Notes: generated from the sequence alone by a model not told the origin. A stretch of DNA of 64,000 nucleotides from Prunella strophiata (GCA_036583965.1 JAZBQD010000028.1:2666001-2730000), one strand, 5' to 3'; positions 36,301 through 50,135 are shown, numbered from the stretch's first letter. Numbers and translations are program-made.

Positions 36301-39300
36301 AGGAATGTGTCTCAAGATGGAAGAATGAATAGTTACTTGGTGCTTTTAGCCTCCGGGCTTGAAACTCGCAAGAGGAATGTTATTGTGTCTTCAAAGCCTG
36401 TTTCACACAAGCCTTTGTTGAGCAGGAACTTGGAGAGTCTTTGTATTATCATGCACACAACAAAAAGAGCCAGCCACCCAATTTGATCTAATTGGGCGGC
36501 AGTGGTGAGATGTTTCTTCAGTAGGAAGGCTCTGGAAAATGGGGTGCATTTTTTTAATTAGGAAATAACCTTTAGAGTGAAGGGATTGCCTACACAGACG
36601 TTTACCAGCTTGCTAAAATTCTAATTACACTGATGCAATTCCCCATATGCACATCCCCTCTTTTTCACCTCTTTCCTATGTAGTGCTTTCCCAGGAAGAA
36701 AGCAAATATTTACATTTCTTTTAAATTCTGTTTTGACCCTGAGGTGGTGGTAGCACATCCCTGGAGAAGGCAAGCTAAGGTTGAGAAAGTGGGGTGGTTC
36801 AGGTTGAAGTAATTTTTGTCTTGCTTTCTCAAAAATAAATCTGTGTTCAGGACTAAATATGCTGTAATATATTAATACTACCTAAATTAAGACAGAACTT
36901 TAACTCAATGTAACTACCAAATGTTTAGAGGAAATAAACCCATAAATGGGGTTTGCAGTGCTAAAACCTCATTTCTGAGAACAGCAGTTGCTTCAGTAGA
37001 TACCCAGAGAAATTTATTTTCATTTTAGTGTGAGTAGCCTAATGTTTATTCAAAACTGAATGAGATCAACAGAAAAGATGGGAAAACAGCTTTCTTTTCT
37101 TACTTTTTTTAGTAAAAATCTCAAAGAACTCTACAAAATCAGAAATTTTAAATTCCACAGGAGCCAGGTTCACTCATCTACTAAAGAGACGAGGCTTAAA
37201 AATAAGAAAAAAATTGTCTTTAAATGCAACATTTATTGTGTTAAGTTACTTTCATTAGGTGTTCAGGGATTTTGTTAGTTTTCATCCTGTTTTTCATTCA
37301 AACAGAGGTTGAAAATGTCATCATATAAAATTTAGCCAGCTACTAAATAGTGACCTGTGTTGGTCATTAATTTCATGTCAAGAATCTGCATAAATGTACA
37401 CTAATAGTATTGTCTAACTAGGGACTATATTAAATGCTAAATTAAAAGGTTATATTGCAGATCATCATGATTTAGTGGTTATTGGAGTTTGAGAATGACC
37501 ATTAAGGACATAAAAAAATAAGTTTCCTCATTTGCTAATCTAAATTTGATTATTTTAATCACTTTAATTTGAATTAATCCACCGTGAAGCTAAGTGTCAG
37601 TATGTACATGATAATTAAATGTATTTGAACTGATATAATCATGCAGAAATGAAGGGCTGGCTCAGGAAGGACCTGGATACAGGATGTTGCCTGATGCAGA
37701 GGAGCAGGAAGCAGACAATCCATGAAATGATACGAAGCTGGGTGAGGGAGAGGGAGGGCAAAACCACAAGTACAGAAAAGTGGTGGTTAAATGTATTGAA
37801 GGCTAAGAGTGACAGGCATGCTGTGCAAATTGGCCAGCTCCTGGGTCTTCTGTAAGAGAAATTTCACAAGGTTAGAGAAGGGAAGGTTGTATAGGAAGGG
37901 GTACAGGGGCTGAGAGAGCAGAAGGAGAAATTGGAATAATGCCGGGAAGCTCAGATTTCAGTTGATGTAATTGGGCTTTAATGGCTTGAATGATTCATAA
38001 TCTCTCAGCTTGATAGGCTGTTATAAAATTTTAAACATAGGTATGAATGAAGCCTTGTGCTGATAACATTGTGGGATTGCAGCCGTGGAAAGCGTTGATG
38101 TGCCAAGAATTGTTACAGGAAAAAAATTCCTCTAACATATAACATGTTCGTAGGTTTTGTGTAGGCATATTTTGGAGGAAGGTTTGAATGATCCTTCTGC
38201 ATGAATGGGCTATGAGTTGTTTTTCACCTAGGTATGGAAGGGGAGGAATCTCCAATTGGTGTTAATTGCTGTACCTACTTGAGGTTGGTGGGACTAGGGC
38301 AGCATGCCTCAATTCAGAATGTGTCCCTTGAACAGTTTCTCTTTCTTTTTCTGGAAGGTGTTACTGTACTGTTCTGTTTGAATTAATAGTGAGTCCCTAT
38401 TAATTTTAATTATCTATAGTAATGAGTTACCTCTAAAGGGCTGCAAAATGATCTGTAATTCAATGTCTAGTTTATCTTCTACCTTGGTTATTTCATCTTT
38501 TCCAAAACTACTTCTCCTGAAGATTGGTGAGATGTTTGATCTGTCTTGATTCAAGCTTGTTTACTTCTGTGTTTCTTAGAGTAGCTCCGTCAGCTTTCAT
38601 TCCTTTATCAAATAACTCCTGTGATGCTAATCATAGATTTGGGTCACATTTCAGCATTTGCATTTGAGTTGAAAGAACAGGTAAAAGCAGAAGATTATTA
38701 GCAGGATTGCTTTATATGTAGGAAAAAAGAGGACTACAGAACATGTAATGGTAGCCTTTACAGGACTCCTGTTATTTGTAGGACTTTCCAATCTGTTTGT
38801 GCTTTTAACTGATAAATTCTTACAGTAGCGTCTTACTCTTCTGCACTGTAACTTTTTGAAAGATTTTGCTTTGGTTTTATGAAGTTAGAGAGTGATGTAA
38901 GTCACTGTCTGGAATCTGTTTCCCTGGCTTTATCTGCATATCCATGGCTGATACTTGCAGCTTTTACCATTGTTGTGACTTAGTTCTGATTCCTTAGGCT
39001 CAGTTCACACAGGTACATCTGACAGAATTAAGGCCAGGGAGAGCTGCAGTAAGTGCAGGCAATCACTGCACTGCAGAAGCAGAATGCAGGACATCAGCTT
39101 AAAGAAATGGAAGGCCATGCTGTTGTTTCTGTCTCCTTGAACACGTATTCCTCTGGAGAGTTTTCTGGCATCACCTGGGGAGCACTTGGGAATGTATTTA
39201 GAAGGAAATCCAGAACCATTAGTTTGGTTAAAACCAACTGTGAAACCCCATCTGTTATATTCTTTCAGGCAGCAAATCTTCAAGTAGAATACCTGATGTG

Positions 39301-39347
39301 ATTAGTGCTTTACACTACCCTTGAACCCACACTTGTCTTTGCCTACA

Positions 39348-39365
39348 CTGCTGCTGCTGCTGCTG
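39348..39365. repeat. (CTG)6 trinucleotide repeat
   Basis: Six uninterrupted CTG units lie in intronic sequence. The run is too short to be unstable by known standards but is potentially polymorphic. Confidence 0.9.
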
Positions 39366-41398
39366 CCTCTGCAGAAGCTGTCTGAGTTTGTCTGCAGGGC
39401 TGCTGTGAAATGGTGCCATTAGTGAGTTGTGATCCTGACCAGCAGCACCAGTCCCTCAGCCCAGGGAGTCTTTGCAGGTGTGCTGGCTGAGAGTCTGAGA
39501 GGGTTTATCGAAGTGGGTTTGCTTCTTCTCTCACCCTGGAGGTGCAGCTTTGAAGTAGGAATGCAGTCTAAGTGTATTTATGCTTTTAGAAAGATCCCCA
39601 CTTCTCAATTACTGCTTGTTTTGGTTTAGGTGGTCTGTATCTGAGAGAAGACATATTTTACTGCCAAACTTGTGCTTGCTGCTTTAGTATTCGTGCTAGT
39701 TTAGCTGTCTGTATTAGTCATCTTCTCAACCAAATATTTTCTGCCAAAACCCAAATCCACACTGACAAATTAGCCTTTCTAGTTTAGATAAGGTCACATA
39801 TATGAGGAAAATATTTTCAGATGAAAATGAAAAATATATGTAATGGCTTCAGACAGCTGTCTTCAGACCTTCTGGTATAGTTACTCATGATGTCATATGA
39901 GAAACAGGCAGGGTTCCCACCTTTCTGCCCCCAATTTTCAGTCAAATTTAGTGATTATAGGAGGATTCAATAAGAAACTGACTCCATTATTCAATAAGTA
40001 ACTGGCTGTGATAGAAGGAAACATCAGTTTCCCTAAAACATTTCCTACTGGTCTCACAGCAATTCAGATGAGTCTGTGGAAGAAAACTTTTGTTCTTTTA
40101 TTTAAAAATCTCTTGCATGTTTGTCCCCAGTGGTGTATTACAAAACTGGATGTCTGTTGTCTGGCACATGTGATTGTACAAACAAAACTTTTTTTTTAAC
40201 TATTTGTTGAACTTCTGACATTATGATCTACATTAAGAAGTAACCTCTTAAAGACAACTCTGCCTTTCTGCTGCTCTGTGCAATGTTTCCAGATGTATTT
40301 GGGCACAGTTGGAACATTAAAGTACTCCAAGAGCTATTACATTTTTCTGTAGCCTGGCTTTGGTTTTTCCCTTCGTTTCAGTTTTCTAACACTTTCTGGT
40401 TTAAGCCTTATTTATCAAGAAGTGTTACTGCATTCTGCTTATTTTTTTAAACTACTGTGTCATTTATTTGGCAGGAGAGGAGGAAGGTTAAAGTTCTCCT
40501 TACCTCCTCCCCTTCTCTCCAGTGAAATTTTTGATTGTTCTGTTTAATGAGTCATTTTCTCTACAGCTGAAGTTAATTTAGTGGCTAATCCAAGCAGTGA
40601 GTATTTTCTGAGTGAGGAAGTGAGAGAACTTTAATTCTTTCCCCTCTTTTCAAGTACAAAGGTGTATCTTGGGTGCTTAAAAAAAATGACATAGAAGAGA
40701 GCGGTGCCCGTTGGAGGTATTTTATCATTTAACAATAGGTAACAAAACATCCATCGACTTCACTGGAGTGAAGTCACTACTACAGGGGGTGTAGGTGTGG
40801 TTTGCAGTGCTGTAGAGCTGCTGTATCTGCAGAAATGCTCTTTTCCAAGGGTTCTTTATCAGTATGTAAAAGCTGATAGTGAATGCTATTGAACTCTAAG
40901 TTGCTCTAATTCTTTCTTTCCTGTGGAAGTGTATGTGTGCATTAGAGGGAGTTGTGTGCTCTGGGCTGCTGAAGCCAATCTGGTCCAGAGCACTGTTTTT
41001 CAAAAAAAAAGGAGAATCAAAAATTTGAAATTAAAATGACTTGTGAAATATTTCTGATGTGTATGTCATAGATTTGTAAAATCTGTTTCATATACTTCTG
41101 TTTGCTGAACATAGGGTGTTCTGATTTGGCTGAATAGTACCAAGTGTGGCAATGTCCTCACACACAAGGCTTTGATTAAACATGAAAAAAAAAATTAAAG
41201 GCTGGCCTACATACAAGCTTACACAGAGAAACAAAAAGTGTGAATTAAGGAAGATAGCATTTTTATACAAGTGTTTCAATACCATGCATAGTAGTGGCTC
41301 GTCTGGGCAAATGGAAGCGATGGCATAGAGTGAAAGATTCATTTAGACCTTTGGGGAAGACACAGAGACATTTCATACCAGATCAGGGTTATTTGAGG

Positions 41399-41414
41399 TT
41401 TTTTTTTTTTTTTT
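41399..41414. repeat. Poly(T) tract
   Basis: A run of 16 T with no recognisable retroposed body next to it on either side. Confidence 0.85.
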
Positions 41415-44400
41415 ACAACTGGGTATAATTTTAACCAGGGTAAGTTCATGTGACTTTGTTTGCTCATGTGGACCACAGGTATGCATGGCTATTCAAGGTT
41501 CAGTCATCAGCTCAACTTCCAGTTGACTAAAGCAGATTTCCCCCCTTGCCATGAGCCCCTGGTGCCTTTGGTTGCAGTGTATGACAGTGCATTCCTGTGT
41601 TCAGTCAGGTTGCTGAGCTGAAGTTGCTGTCTGCTTTGGGCCTCCTCTTCCCAGGAAGAAGAAGGGTGGGTTACTGGGGCAGGTGTGGTTACAGCCGTGT
41701 CTCTGAACAGCCTCTGGACAAGGGAGGGTTTGTGCTCTGTCAGTTCAGAGCATGAATGGGACTTGTACATGAGTAGCTGCACGAGGGAAGCTTTGGGCAT
41801 GCTTTCACTGCTGCTTTTTACACTGTCATTTTGAAGAAGGATTCTTACCCTGGCTCCCATGCTGACACCTCCTTTGCCTGAGTATATGCATTCCTGTAGC
41901 TGAGCCAAGCAGCTACCAGGGACCTCATCCAGGCTAAAAGAAACCTGGCTTAGGGAAGGGCAGAAACCAGAATTCAGATTAATTTCATTGTATTGCTACA
42001 GACCCTGGTGCCAGGGCAAAGGAGGCGATGCTGTGTGTGATGGGAACATTTACAGCAACAACAATGACAGGCTTCAGGTAGAAAAAAAACCAGTGATCAT
42101 CATCTCCTTGCAACATTTTCATTCATTTTCCAAAGCACTTATTTCATTGGGTCAGGGCAATAATGATGGTGTGAAGCAGAAGGGGTTTGTTTTTTTCCTG
42201 CATTAGGATCATAAAAACTTTCTAACTCTAATGGCTGGAAGTGAGCCTTATGCACAAAGGTTCTTTTGTTTTGTTTTTGTATAAACCCATTTGACATTAA
42301 GCAGCCAAATCTCATCCTTTATTGTTGGTCTAATGCGTTTTTTAGAAGCTACTGCACTTCTTGTTTAGCTTTCAGCCCCAGCTCCAGAAGGCTGCATCTC
42401 CTTACATGGTCTTGTCTCTTACCTGCTAAGTCAGGGATACCAAACCAGCACTGAACACCTCTGGTTAGAAGCCTGAATTGCTTCTTAGGAGTGTTAATTA
42501 CTACAATAATTTTTCTGTCCTTCAGCTATGGAGAGTTTTCTGGGTTTTTTAAAAGAAAATTTCCAGTTCTTAATAGAAATGGGAGTGATTGTGCTGAATT
42601 ATGTAGTAAGGTGAGGAGTTTGTTGTTGTTTTGGTTTGTTTACTCTTGAATAGCTTTCCTGAAAGGCTTTCTGTCTGCTCTCTCTTGTGCTTATGGAACC
42701 ACTACAAGCTCTTGCTCCTTGGGAAATGTGTCACTGTGAGCTCTCTGTAGCAGTTAGGTAAGAAAAAAAACCAGTGGCTGAGGCTTATACTGTAAGCCTG
42801 TCAGAGTACCAACAGCAGCTGAACAGATAGGTTCCCTTACCCACTATTTGATTTGGATGTGCAGGGCAGAGATCAGTAGTTTACTGAGCTGTGCTAGAAG
42901 GGGACACACTTTGTGCCACAAGGTAGATTCTAGGTTTTGTTCCTCAGATCTGCAAGTAAGTATTTTGATTTGAAATCTTTGCCATCTTACTGTGTATTTG
43001 AAAATTAGGAACAGTTGTGGGCTTAATTTTCTTTGCAACAATGATTAATTATTAAGGCTTAAGACATTCTTCCAAAGAAGGAGAAATAAAGATTTTTTTT
43101 CCCTCATATTTTAGGACTAGAAAGATAAGAGAGAGTTTTTCTTTGAAGTTCACTCTTTTCCCTTTCTGGATCTTTTAATGAAGTGCCAAATTAAAAGCAG
43201 AACCCAAAGACCAAAGTTTTGAAGGAATTGACAGAAGCCACAGCACTGTAACCTGCTGCTCATCTTTTCACCATCCAAATGATAATCCAGTGTGTCAATA
43301 GTGAGGTTGTATTCCTAAAGCTTGAGATGAACATCAGGAGTGAAAACATCAAAGCACAACTCCAAACACTCTCTCTTTTAATGTTGAGTGTTAGTGCATT
43401 AGTTAATGCATTAGTCTTCTAAAGGTAAGAAGTCTCACCCTTTGGATGGAAGTTCTCAGATGTGGGCATTGGAAGGATGTTTAATAGTTGTGCAATTGCA
43501 GCCATATGTTCATTAATTAGTGAGAAGTGGCCCTGTCTGTAGCCTTTGGTGAGTTGTACATGAGTCTCACAACATCTTGAGAAACACTCTGATGTCACTT
43601 CCCTGTGCCCTGATGTATCTCTACTGGTCTCTTTTTTCTTTCCCTGCAGGTGTGCTGGGGCAGGGACTGTCATTTTCCTGTGTTAGTGCAGCAGCCAGGC
43701 CTTGAGCTGTGACTGGCAGTTCCTGCACACTGTCACAGTGCAAACAGTAGCAATGATCATTATCACTGGTTAGCACTCCTTATCACTCCTTATCCCTGCA
43801 CTTCTCTACAGCACTGGCTGGGCCCTGGCTGAATGTGTAATGTGCTGACATTCAAAGTCTCCATGAATCCTAAATCAATAATCCTCACCTTGTTAAGAAA
43901 ACTTGAGTTGTTAAGCTTTCTCCTCTTCCTCCATCCTGGTAGCTGTTTCTGCCAAAACTTTTCCAGAAGTGCAGCAGGGTGTTTTTCAAGCCTGCCTTAC
44001 TAAGGTTGTAAGCAGGAATTTGATGTGTGCACCAGCTTCCTTTCCTCTGTTTTTAACATTGAGTCTTGCGTGTGATTGCTTTCATTGCTCTGTAATCTGT
44101 CTTGGCTGTTTCCTACTTGCTGATTGGTTTTTAGCAATAATGGCAATCTTAAAAGGCACATCTTGTGTTATTTAATAAGAATTGGGCTCCTCTTTTTAGC
44201 ATCCACTTTGTTACAAAACAAATGACAGGTGATCTGTCTTCTCCCCTGCCCTCAGTTGTTGGGCAGCTTGCGAGGAAGGCTCTGTGCTACCTGGAGCGAG
44301 CTGCACGTGCAGCAGAGGTGAGACCAGCAGGGTCACTCCCTGTAAAACAGCTTGGAACTGGAGCACTTTGGAGAGGAGAGAAACAGCTTCTAATTCTTTA

Positions 44401-46984
44401 ATTTTATGACCACAGTCATCTAAATTTAAATCTTCTGTGATTTCAGGGATGATGAAACCAGATAGCTGGGGAGGTTCCTCCTTTGGGGCACATGAGAGAG
44501 AGCACCAGCCAGACAACCGGTACAGACAAGCAAGAGGCATTGAAACACACAGCGTGATCACTCGAGCTGTGCAGAAGGGAGAGCTATATTTACCAGATAC
44601 AAGTGCTAATAATGAGACTTCAAAGAGAGCACACCCTTTTATTCCACAGCTGTGCTCTGCCATGCAGAAGAGACAGGGTAGTTCTCCAGTGGAAGTTTGC
44701 CGCGTGTCTTTGCCTTGGGGAAGAAGTTCAGAGAATAGAATTAGCATAGAATTTCAGAAAGGAATTGATCTACCAATAAAACCATTATCAATGATGTAAG
44801 AGATACTCCGAAAGGATTGACAGAATGGTGGAGTTTGGTCTTGCTAAAAATTCTTGAATGAAGCTGTTTTCAGTTTGCTCCTCTGTACTTTGTCCATTGC
44901 CTTGTAGTCAAGCATGACCAATTCAAAGAGGAGGCAAGATAACAGATAATGATTGTAAGATGCACTAACCTGTCATCATCATGTGCTTTATCTTCCTTAA
45001 CTGGCTATCTTATTAGATGATGAAAGTCCCAATCCAGGGAACCTCAATAATCATTGGTCAAAGGGAATAGAGCGCATATAAAAGTGAAACCTCATAAACA
45101 TTACTAGTCAGCTGAGTGTAAATAAACCTTCCATTCTGATGTTTGGTCTGTGATTTGAAACGAGTCTGACTAGACACACATTAGAGGGGAAGACAGTGCA
45201 AGTAGATCTCAAATACATTGAATTAATTTGCACTCTGGAATCTGGGAGTAAGTGGAGTTCTTTTTTGGGGGACAGTGAGTTATGGCATTTTTTCAATAAG
45301 CATGATATGCTGATTGTTACTTGCAATATATAAGCATCTTTGCAGATGAAAAATACAAAGTGAATGTGACATTTATATTTGTTAAGCAGTCTGTGCCCAC
45401 AAACCTGCAATAGAGTCCCAGATCTAGTAGGTATAGCTAAAAAAAATAGCTTTCTGTTATAAAGTTACTGTCTAGACAACAGAATCTGATGAAACTAATA
45501 CTTAAAATTGGGGATTCTTTGTCTGAAATTATTTGGTGCTCAAGAGAACAGAATTTGCTGATTCCTTTGACTGATAAAAGGGGGAATGGAGCTTTGATAG
45601 TTAATTTAAATTAACTGTTGAGTTTAAATAAAGGTATTGTGCATTTCTTTTTTTCTTTTCTTTTACAGAGCAAACTGCAATCATATCCAAAAATGGATAT
45701 TACCAGTTTTTTTAAAACTTTAGATCTGCTACTTTTACCACATGAAGTTTCTGTAGTACATTTTAGGGGACAGCCCTTGGCAATTCTGCACATGATAAAT
45801 GATGATTTCTCTGGTGGTTTAACAGTGATCAGGATGCAGCAGAGAGCCAAAATACTTATTTTCTTAAGATCTTACATTAATCAGAAATGTTCTTAAGGCA
45901 TTTGTTTACAGTTGCTGGTTAATTTTCATGTGCGATAAGCTGCTGTAGCCTTCTAATTTGGGTAGGTTTTTGTGTAATTTCTGTTGGTGCTGTGGTGATT
46001 CAGCTTGCCCAAAACCAGAATGCTTTACCAGAAGAATTTTGCTTCAGTCTTCAGTATGTTTTTTAATTGGATTTTTTTTTATTTTTTTTTTTCATCCAAC
46101 ATTACTTGGATTTTACATTAACTCTTTAAAAAATAGTTTTGAAGATTCTTCTTGACAGTCATTTTTCATTGTAAGGTAAAAGTGAGGACTGATAGCTGAC
46201 AGATACAAAATGACATTAGGAAGCCTGATGCCTGTCTGTCATGCTAGAGTATCACCAGAGTTGGTGTTACAAAATCTAATTTCCTCCACAGTAGTGTTCA
46301 AGCAGTTCCCTCCATGGATAATCTACAATTCCGTGGACAATCCATTGCAGGTTTTGTTTGCCATCATCAGCCGTGGAGGTGTGATGCATGGGTTTGGGGT
46401 TTTTTTTCAGTTTTGTTGTTTTGCACCCAATTTCTGTCCTGTTTAATAAATCTCCTGTATCTGGTAATTTTCCCACAATGATAAAACTAGCTCTGGTGGT
46501 CTTGATTGATCTCACCTGCCTTCCCTGTGGCTTCTAGACATCACTCAAACCAACAGCTCGATTTGTTTCCTTGCAGCAGCCCCAGAATAATTCCAGTTTT
46601 GATGAAAAATAGTAGTACTGTTACTTTTGGGTAGCTAGATGCTGTCTAACTGCAGAGGAATTCCAGAAGACCATCACATAACTTCAGTGGGCAAGAATGT
46701 GGTAGACTAATGTCAGCATAGGTAAACACAGTTTTTAAACAGAATTTTTTTCCAGTTAGGAAAAAATTATTCTAAACCATGTTTGTGTGATGCTGAACTC
46801 AGAACTGATGGTTGCAACTTGGAAAAGAGGCTTTGTGGTTGTCATTGACAGTTTTCCAGGACTATTGTCAGCAATGTGGAGTAGCAGCAGCCAAAAAAAT
46901 TGAGAAAAACCTGGGCTGTGTGTGCCTCTTGCATCATCAGGAAAAGGTACTGAGGACAAGAAAATACCTTTTGTTGGTGTTTAA

Positions 46985-47560
46985 AACACTGGTGTGCTCA
47001 CCACATTTTGACCATGGGGTCTGGTTTTTGTGCTCACATCTAAAGAAGACAGAGTTAGTGCCTTTAGCTTAGGGCAGGTACAGAGGAGGGCAGCCCTCAG
47101 TCCAGGGGGGTGATATGGCTGCCTCGTGTGGAGTTGCATCATTTAAAAGGCTTGATTTGGAAGGTGGGCCACTGAGAGGGGCAGCGGGTTCAAGGTTTAC
47201 AAAATCATGAGCTGGTGGAAGGGTGAACTCCATGCTCTTGTTGACAGAAACCCTGCAGCACCAGGACACTTGGTGAAACTGGTTGGGAATCAGTTTAAGA
47301 CAGATGAAAGAAGTGTTTGTTTACATAGCAGGTACTGAATTTATGCAACTTGCAGCCAGAGGATGTTTTGAAAACAGGCTGAGTAGGCAGGTTCAAAACA
47401 GGGTTAGGAGAGTTCATGGTCAGCGGGGAGAGTGTGAGGGGAGTGGACCACAGGACATGGGCTATTGGTTCTCTCTAAATAGCACCTTTTCTGCCTTGTT
47501 GGAGATGAATTCTGGACTAGATGAACCATCAGTCTGACCCAGCTGGGTGTTTCTTACATT
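46985..47560 (+). mobile_element. Old CR1-type LINE fragment, forward orientation
   Basis: The order of landmarks follows the 3' half of old amniote CR1 elements: GGGGTCTGGTTTTTGTGCTC at 47017, CAGGTACAGAGGAGGGCAGC near 47074, CAGCGGGTTCAAGGTTTACA at 47181, GTTTAAGACAGATGAAAGAA at 47293, and the ending TTCTGGACTAGATGAACC at 47509 followed by AGTCTGACCCAGCTGGGTGT. This ending is the diagnostic 'GGACTAGATGGACC...TCTGACCCAG' tail of one CR1 lineage. It is diverged, with indels and no long reading frame. Ends are approximate. Confidence 0.75.
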
Positions 47561-49431
47561 CCTGAGCTCTCAGGCTTAGTGGGATCTTTTTGTTATTCAC
47601 TTACAATTATGTTCTTGTTCATGGCAGGGTTAGATGGTAGGCATGAAGCCTCTCTTTTCTTTTTTTGTATGTTCAGTAAGCTGCACCTCCAGGGGAGACT
47701 CTTGGATCTAATTGTTAAATTCATCAGTTACTTCTTAATAAGCTGGAAAAAAGTTTCCTTCTTTCTAGCCAGGAAAAAGATGGACTGGGAAGTCCATCTG
47801 GGAATGTGATTCATCCGGGTCACAATCACATAATTTTCCTCTCAGATTCCAAGGAGAGGTTTGGGGTAGTGCTCAGACACTAGTGATAAGATTTTATGTA
47901 GCTTTCATTTGTAGTGGTGAGCAGCTACACTGGTGTTTATGCAACAAGACTCCAAACACACTTTTTGTTACTTCATCAGTGGGACTCAGTCCCTGGTATT
48001 TGGTTATGTCCCAGTGAGCTCTGAGAATTGGGAGTTACTCAGCCCCTGCCTCATCTCACAGTTACCAATGCTTAGGAGCAAAAGTAAAACCCACAGTTAG
48101 AAGTAATTCTTTTGCTAGAGAGTAGGATAGAGGATTACAATATTTTCAAGTGATTTTTTTAAAATCCTCCTTAACAAAGTTAACTTCAGTATAGCAGTGC
48201 CTTGTAGGGTGGTAACCATTGGTAACTGGAAGACAGTGAGCCTAGGCTTACTATCTGTATTTTTAGATTTAATTGGGGTAGACTTAACATAAAAGAAGGT
48301 TAATAAAGAGAATTTGAAGGTTTTTGCATAATGTTAAGACTGGAGAGACTGCAAAGCTGAAAAATAGTGAGGGCATTCCTTTCAATGGTGGTGACATTTT
48401 GTTTTACTTTTACCGTCAGTGTCTTACAACAGGGAAATAAATGCCCCATTTTTAATGTAATGTTCTACAATTATTTTTATCCTGGAGGAAAACTTAATTA
48501 ATGGAAAGAGGCTAGGTTATGTCTAAGTCTGGACACTGTTGAGCTTTATCATAGCCTAATGTCAAGCTGCTCTAGAATCCATCACTATGAAGGCTGTGCT
48601 AGCAGGAGTTATTATTCATGTGGATATATGCATCTGACTTTTCCTTGCTGGGGCACAGTTGTCTTGGAAGAAGGCTGAGTATGAACCCTTTGAGAGCTTG
48701 TCCTGCTTTCTTCCTCCTTTCTTCCTTGTCCCTGCTTTCTCTTTCCACAATTGCAGTAAAATTTGATAGCTCAAAGTGTAAACTAATCCTAAACTATAGA
48801 AGTCCTCCCTTGAAAGAGACTGTAAATGTCAGCAATACACTTCTTAGAATACAGAAAAGGAGCCTCTGTTTATGGAAGGAAGGGGGCTTATTTATATTTT
48901 TTTATAAATACTGAATAGAAGTGTATAAAGTAAAGCTTCCTCAGAACCAACCAACCCCAAACCTCCCCCCTTTTCTTCTTTGACCAAGAGAATGCTTTCT
49001 CACTGTTATGAAATATATCAAAAGTGTCAATATTTACTATTGCATGAACAGTCTTAAATATTTACTATTTGAAGCAGCTCTGTACCTTTTTTGCTTCAGT
49101 TTCGAGAGTGCCTAGTGTTTGTACTCAATACACTGAAAATATTAAATGTTAACATTGTAGTTAGTTATCAAAATAATCTTCTAATTTGCATTAAATGAGT
49201 CTGGTGAGGTGATCTAAAAGGCATTCTTGGTGGGTGGAAAAAAAGCTCTAGAAGAATACGGAAAGAGTGGCTGTTTACATGATGAGCACTGACACTGCAG
49301 ACCTGGGAACAGTAGCATTAGGATTTTGGTTGGTTTGGTTCCAGTCACATTGTGCAACAGGGAAAAACAAATGGAGAAAACCTCCTTGGCTTTTTGTCCC
49401 TTTCGAGGTTGTACCTGCCTGAGTGACTGTA

Positions 49432-49955
49432 TGTCCTGGTTTAGGGCAAATTTGGGAGGAGACCTCCAAAGGGGTCCCTCTAGAAAGCAAATTCAAGGGG
49501 CCCCTCTGCCCCCAGTTTGGGAGACATAACTCTCCTTTGAGTGGAAAAGACTGCTTATTTAACAAGCAAAGTGCCCACAAACATGGAAAAATGAATAATA
49601 TTAAACAATGGAACCTCTTGCTGTTCTGAAGAGTTGGCAAGTTCAGAAAGTCCTTGTCATGGGGTGTAGCTCAGCTCACTCAGTCCCTTATCAGTCCCTC
49701 CTGCACTGGAAATGCCTGATGGGCCACAGGTGTGAGCTCCCTGTGTTTTTCTGGGTTTTCAGTTCAAAGCAGGGCCAGTCAGCTTCCAAGAAAAATAAAA
49801 GCCACTGTCTGAGCAACTTCTCTGCCTCAGGTAGCTAAAAAAACTAACTAAAGCAAAGGAGAGCTTTCTCCTGCTGTCCATCCATGCTGCAGACAGCACA
49901 GTCTGTGAGAAGGATACAAGGGAGCAAGTGCAGATTCTCATAACAAATTCTGCAC
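49432..49955 (+). mobile_element. Probable solo LTR of a bird endogenous retrovirus
   Basis: It begins with TGTCCTGGTTTAGGGCAAAT and continues with TTGGGAGGAGACCTCC, matching the start of LTR families that are common in songbird genomes. It holds an AATAAA polyadenylation signal at 49794-49799, as expected for the R region. A plausible 3' end is the TGCA at 49951-49954, but the flanking five bases (CTGTA on the left, CTTCT on the right) do not form a convincing target-site duplication, so the right end is uncertain. No internal viral genes are present, so it is a solo LTR or fragment. It lies in the same orientation as IRS1. Confidence 0.6.
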
Positions 49956-50117
49956 TTCTTCCCCCCTTCGGTCTTGGAATCAGTCTTAAAAGTGCTGAAC
50001 TTAATATCCAGCATAAACAGAACAGACTACTGGGGATACAAGCATCATAAAGTCACCCTAGGACACTGTAGAAATTGATTCTCTCACTTCCTAACCATCT
50101 TTGTGCTCTAATGGTAG

Positions 50118-50135
50118 GGGAGGAGGAGGAGGAGG
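50118..50135. repeat. (GGA)n trinucleotide repeat
   Basis: About six GGA units form a short purine run in intronic sequence, with no further signal in the vicinity. Confidence 0.85.

Noticed and set aside
41507..41908. 133-codon minus-strand open frame
   Set aside because: There is no recognisable domain or context; its length is within chance expectation for 64 kb read in six frames.
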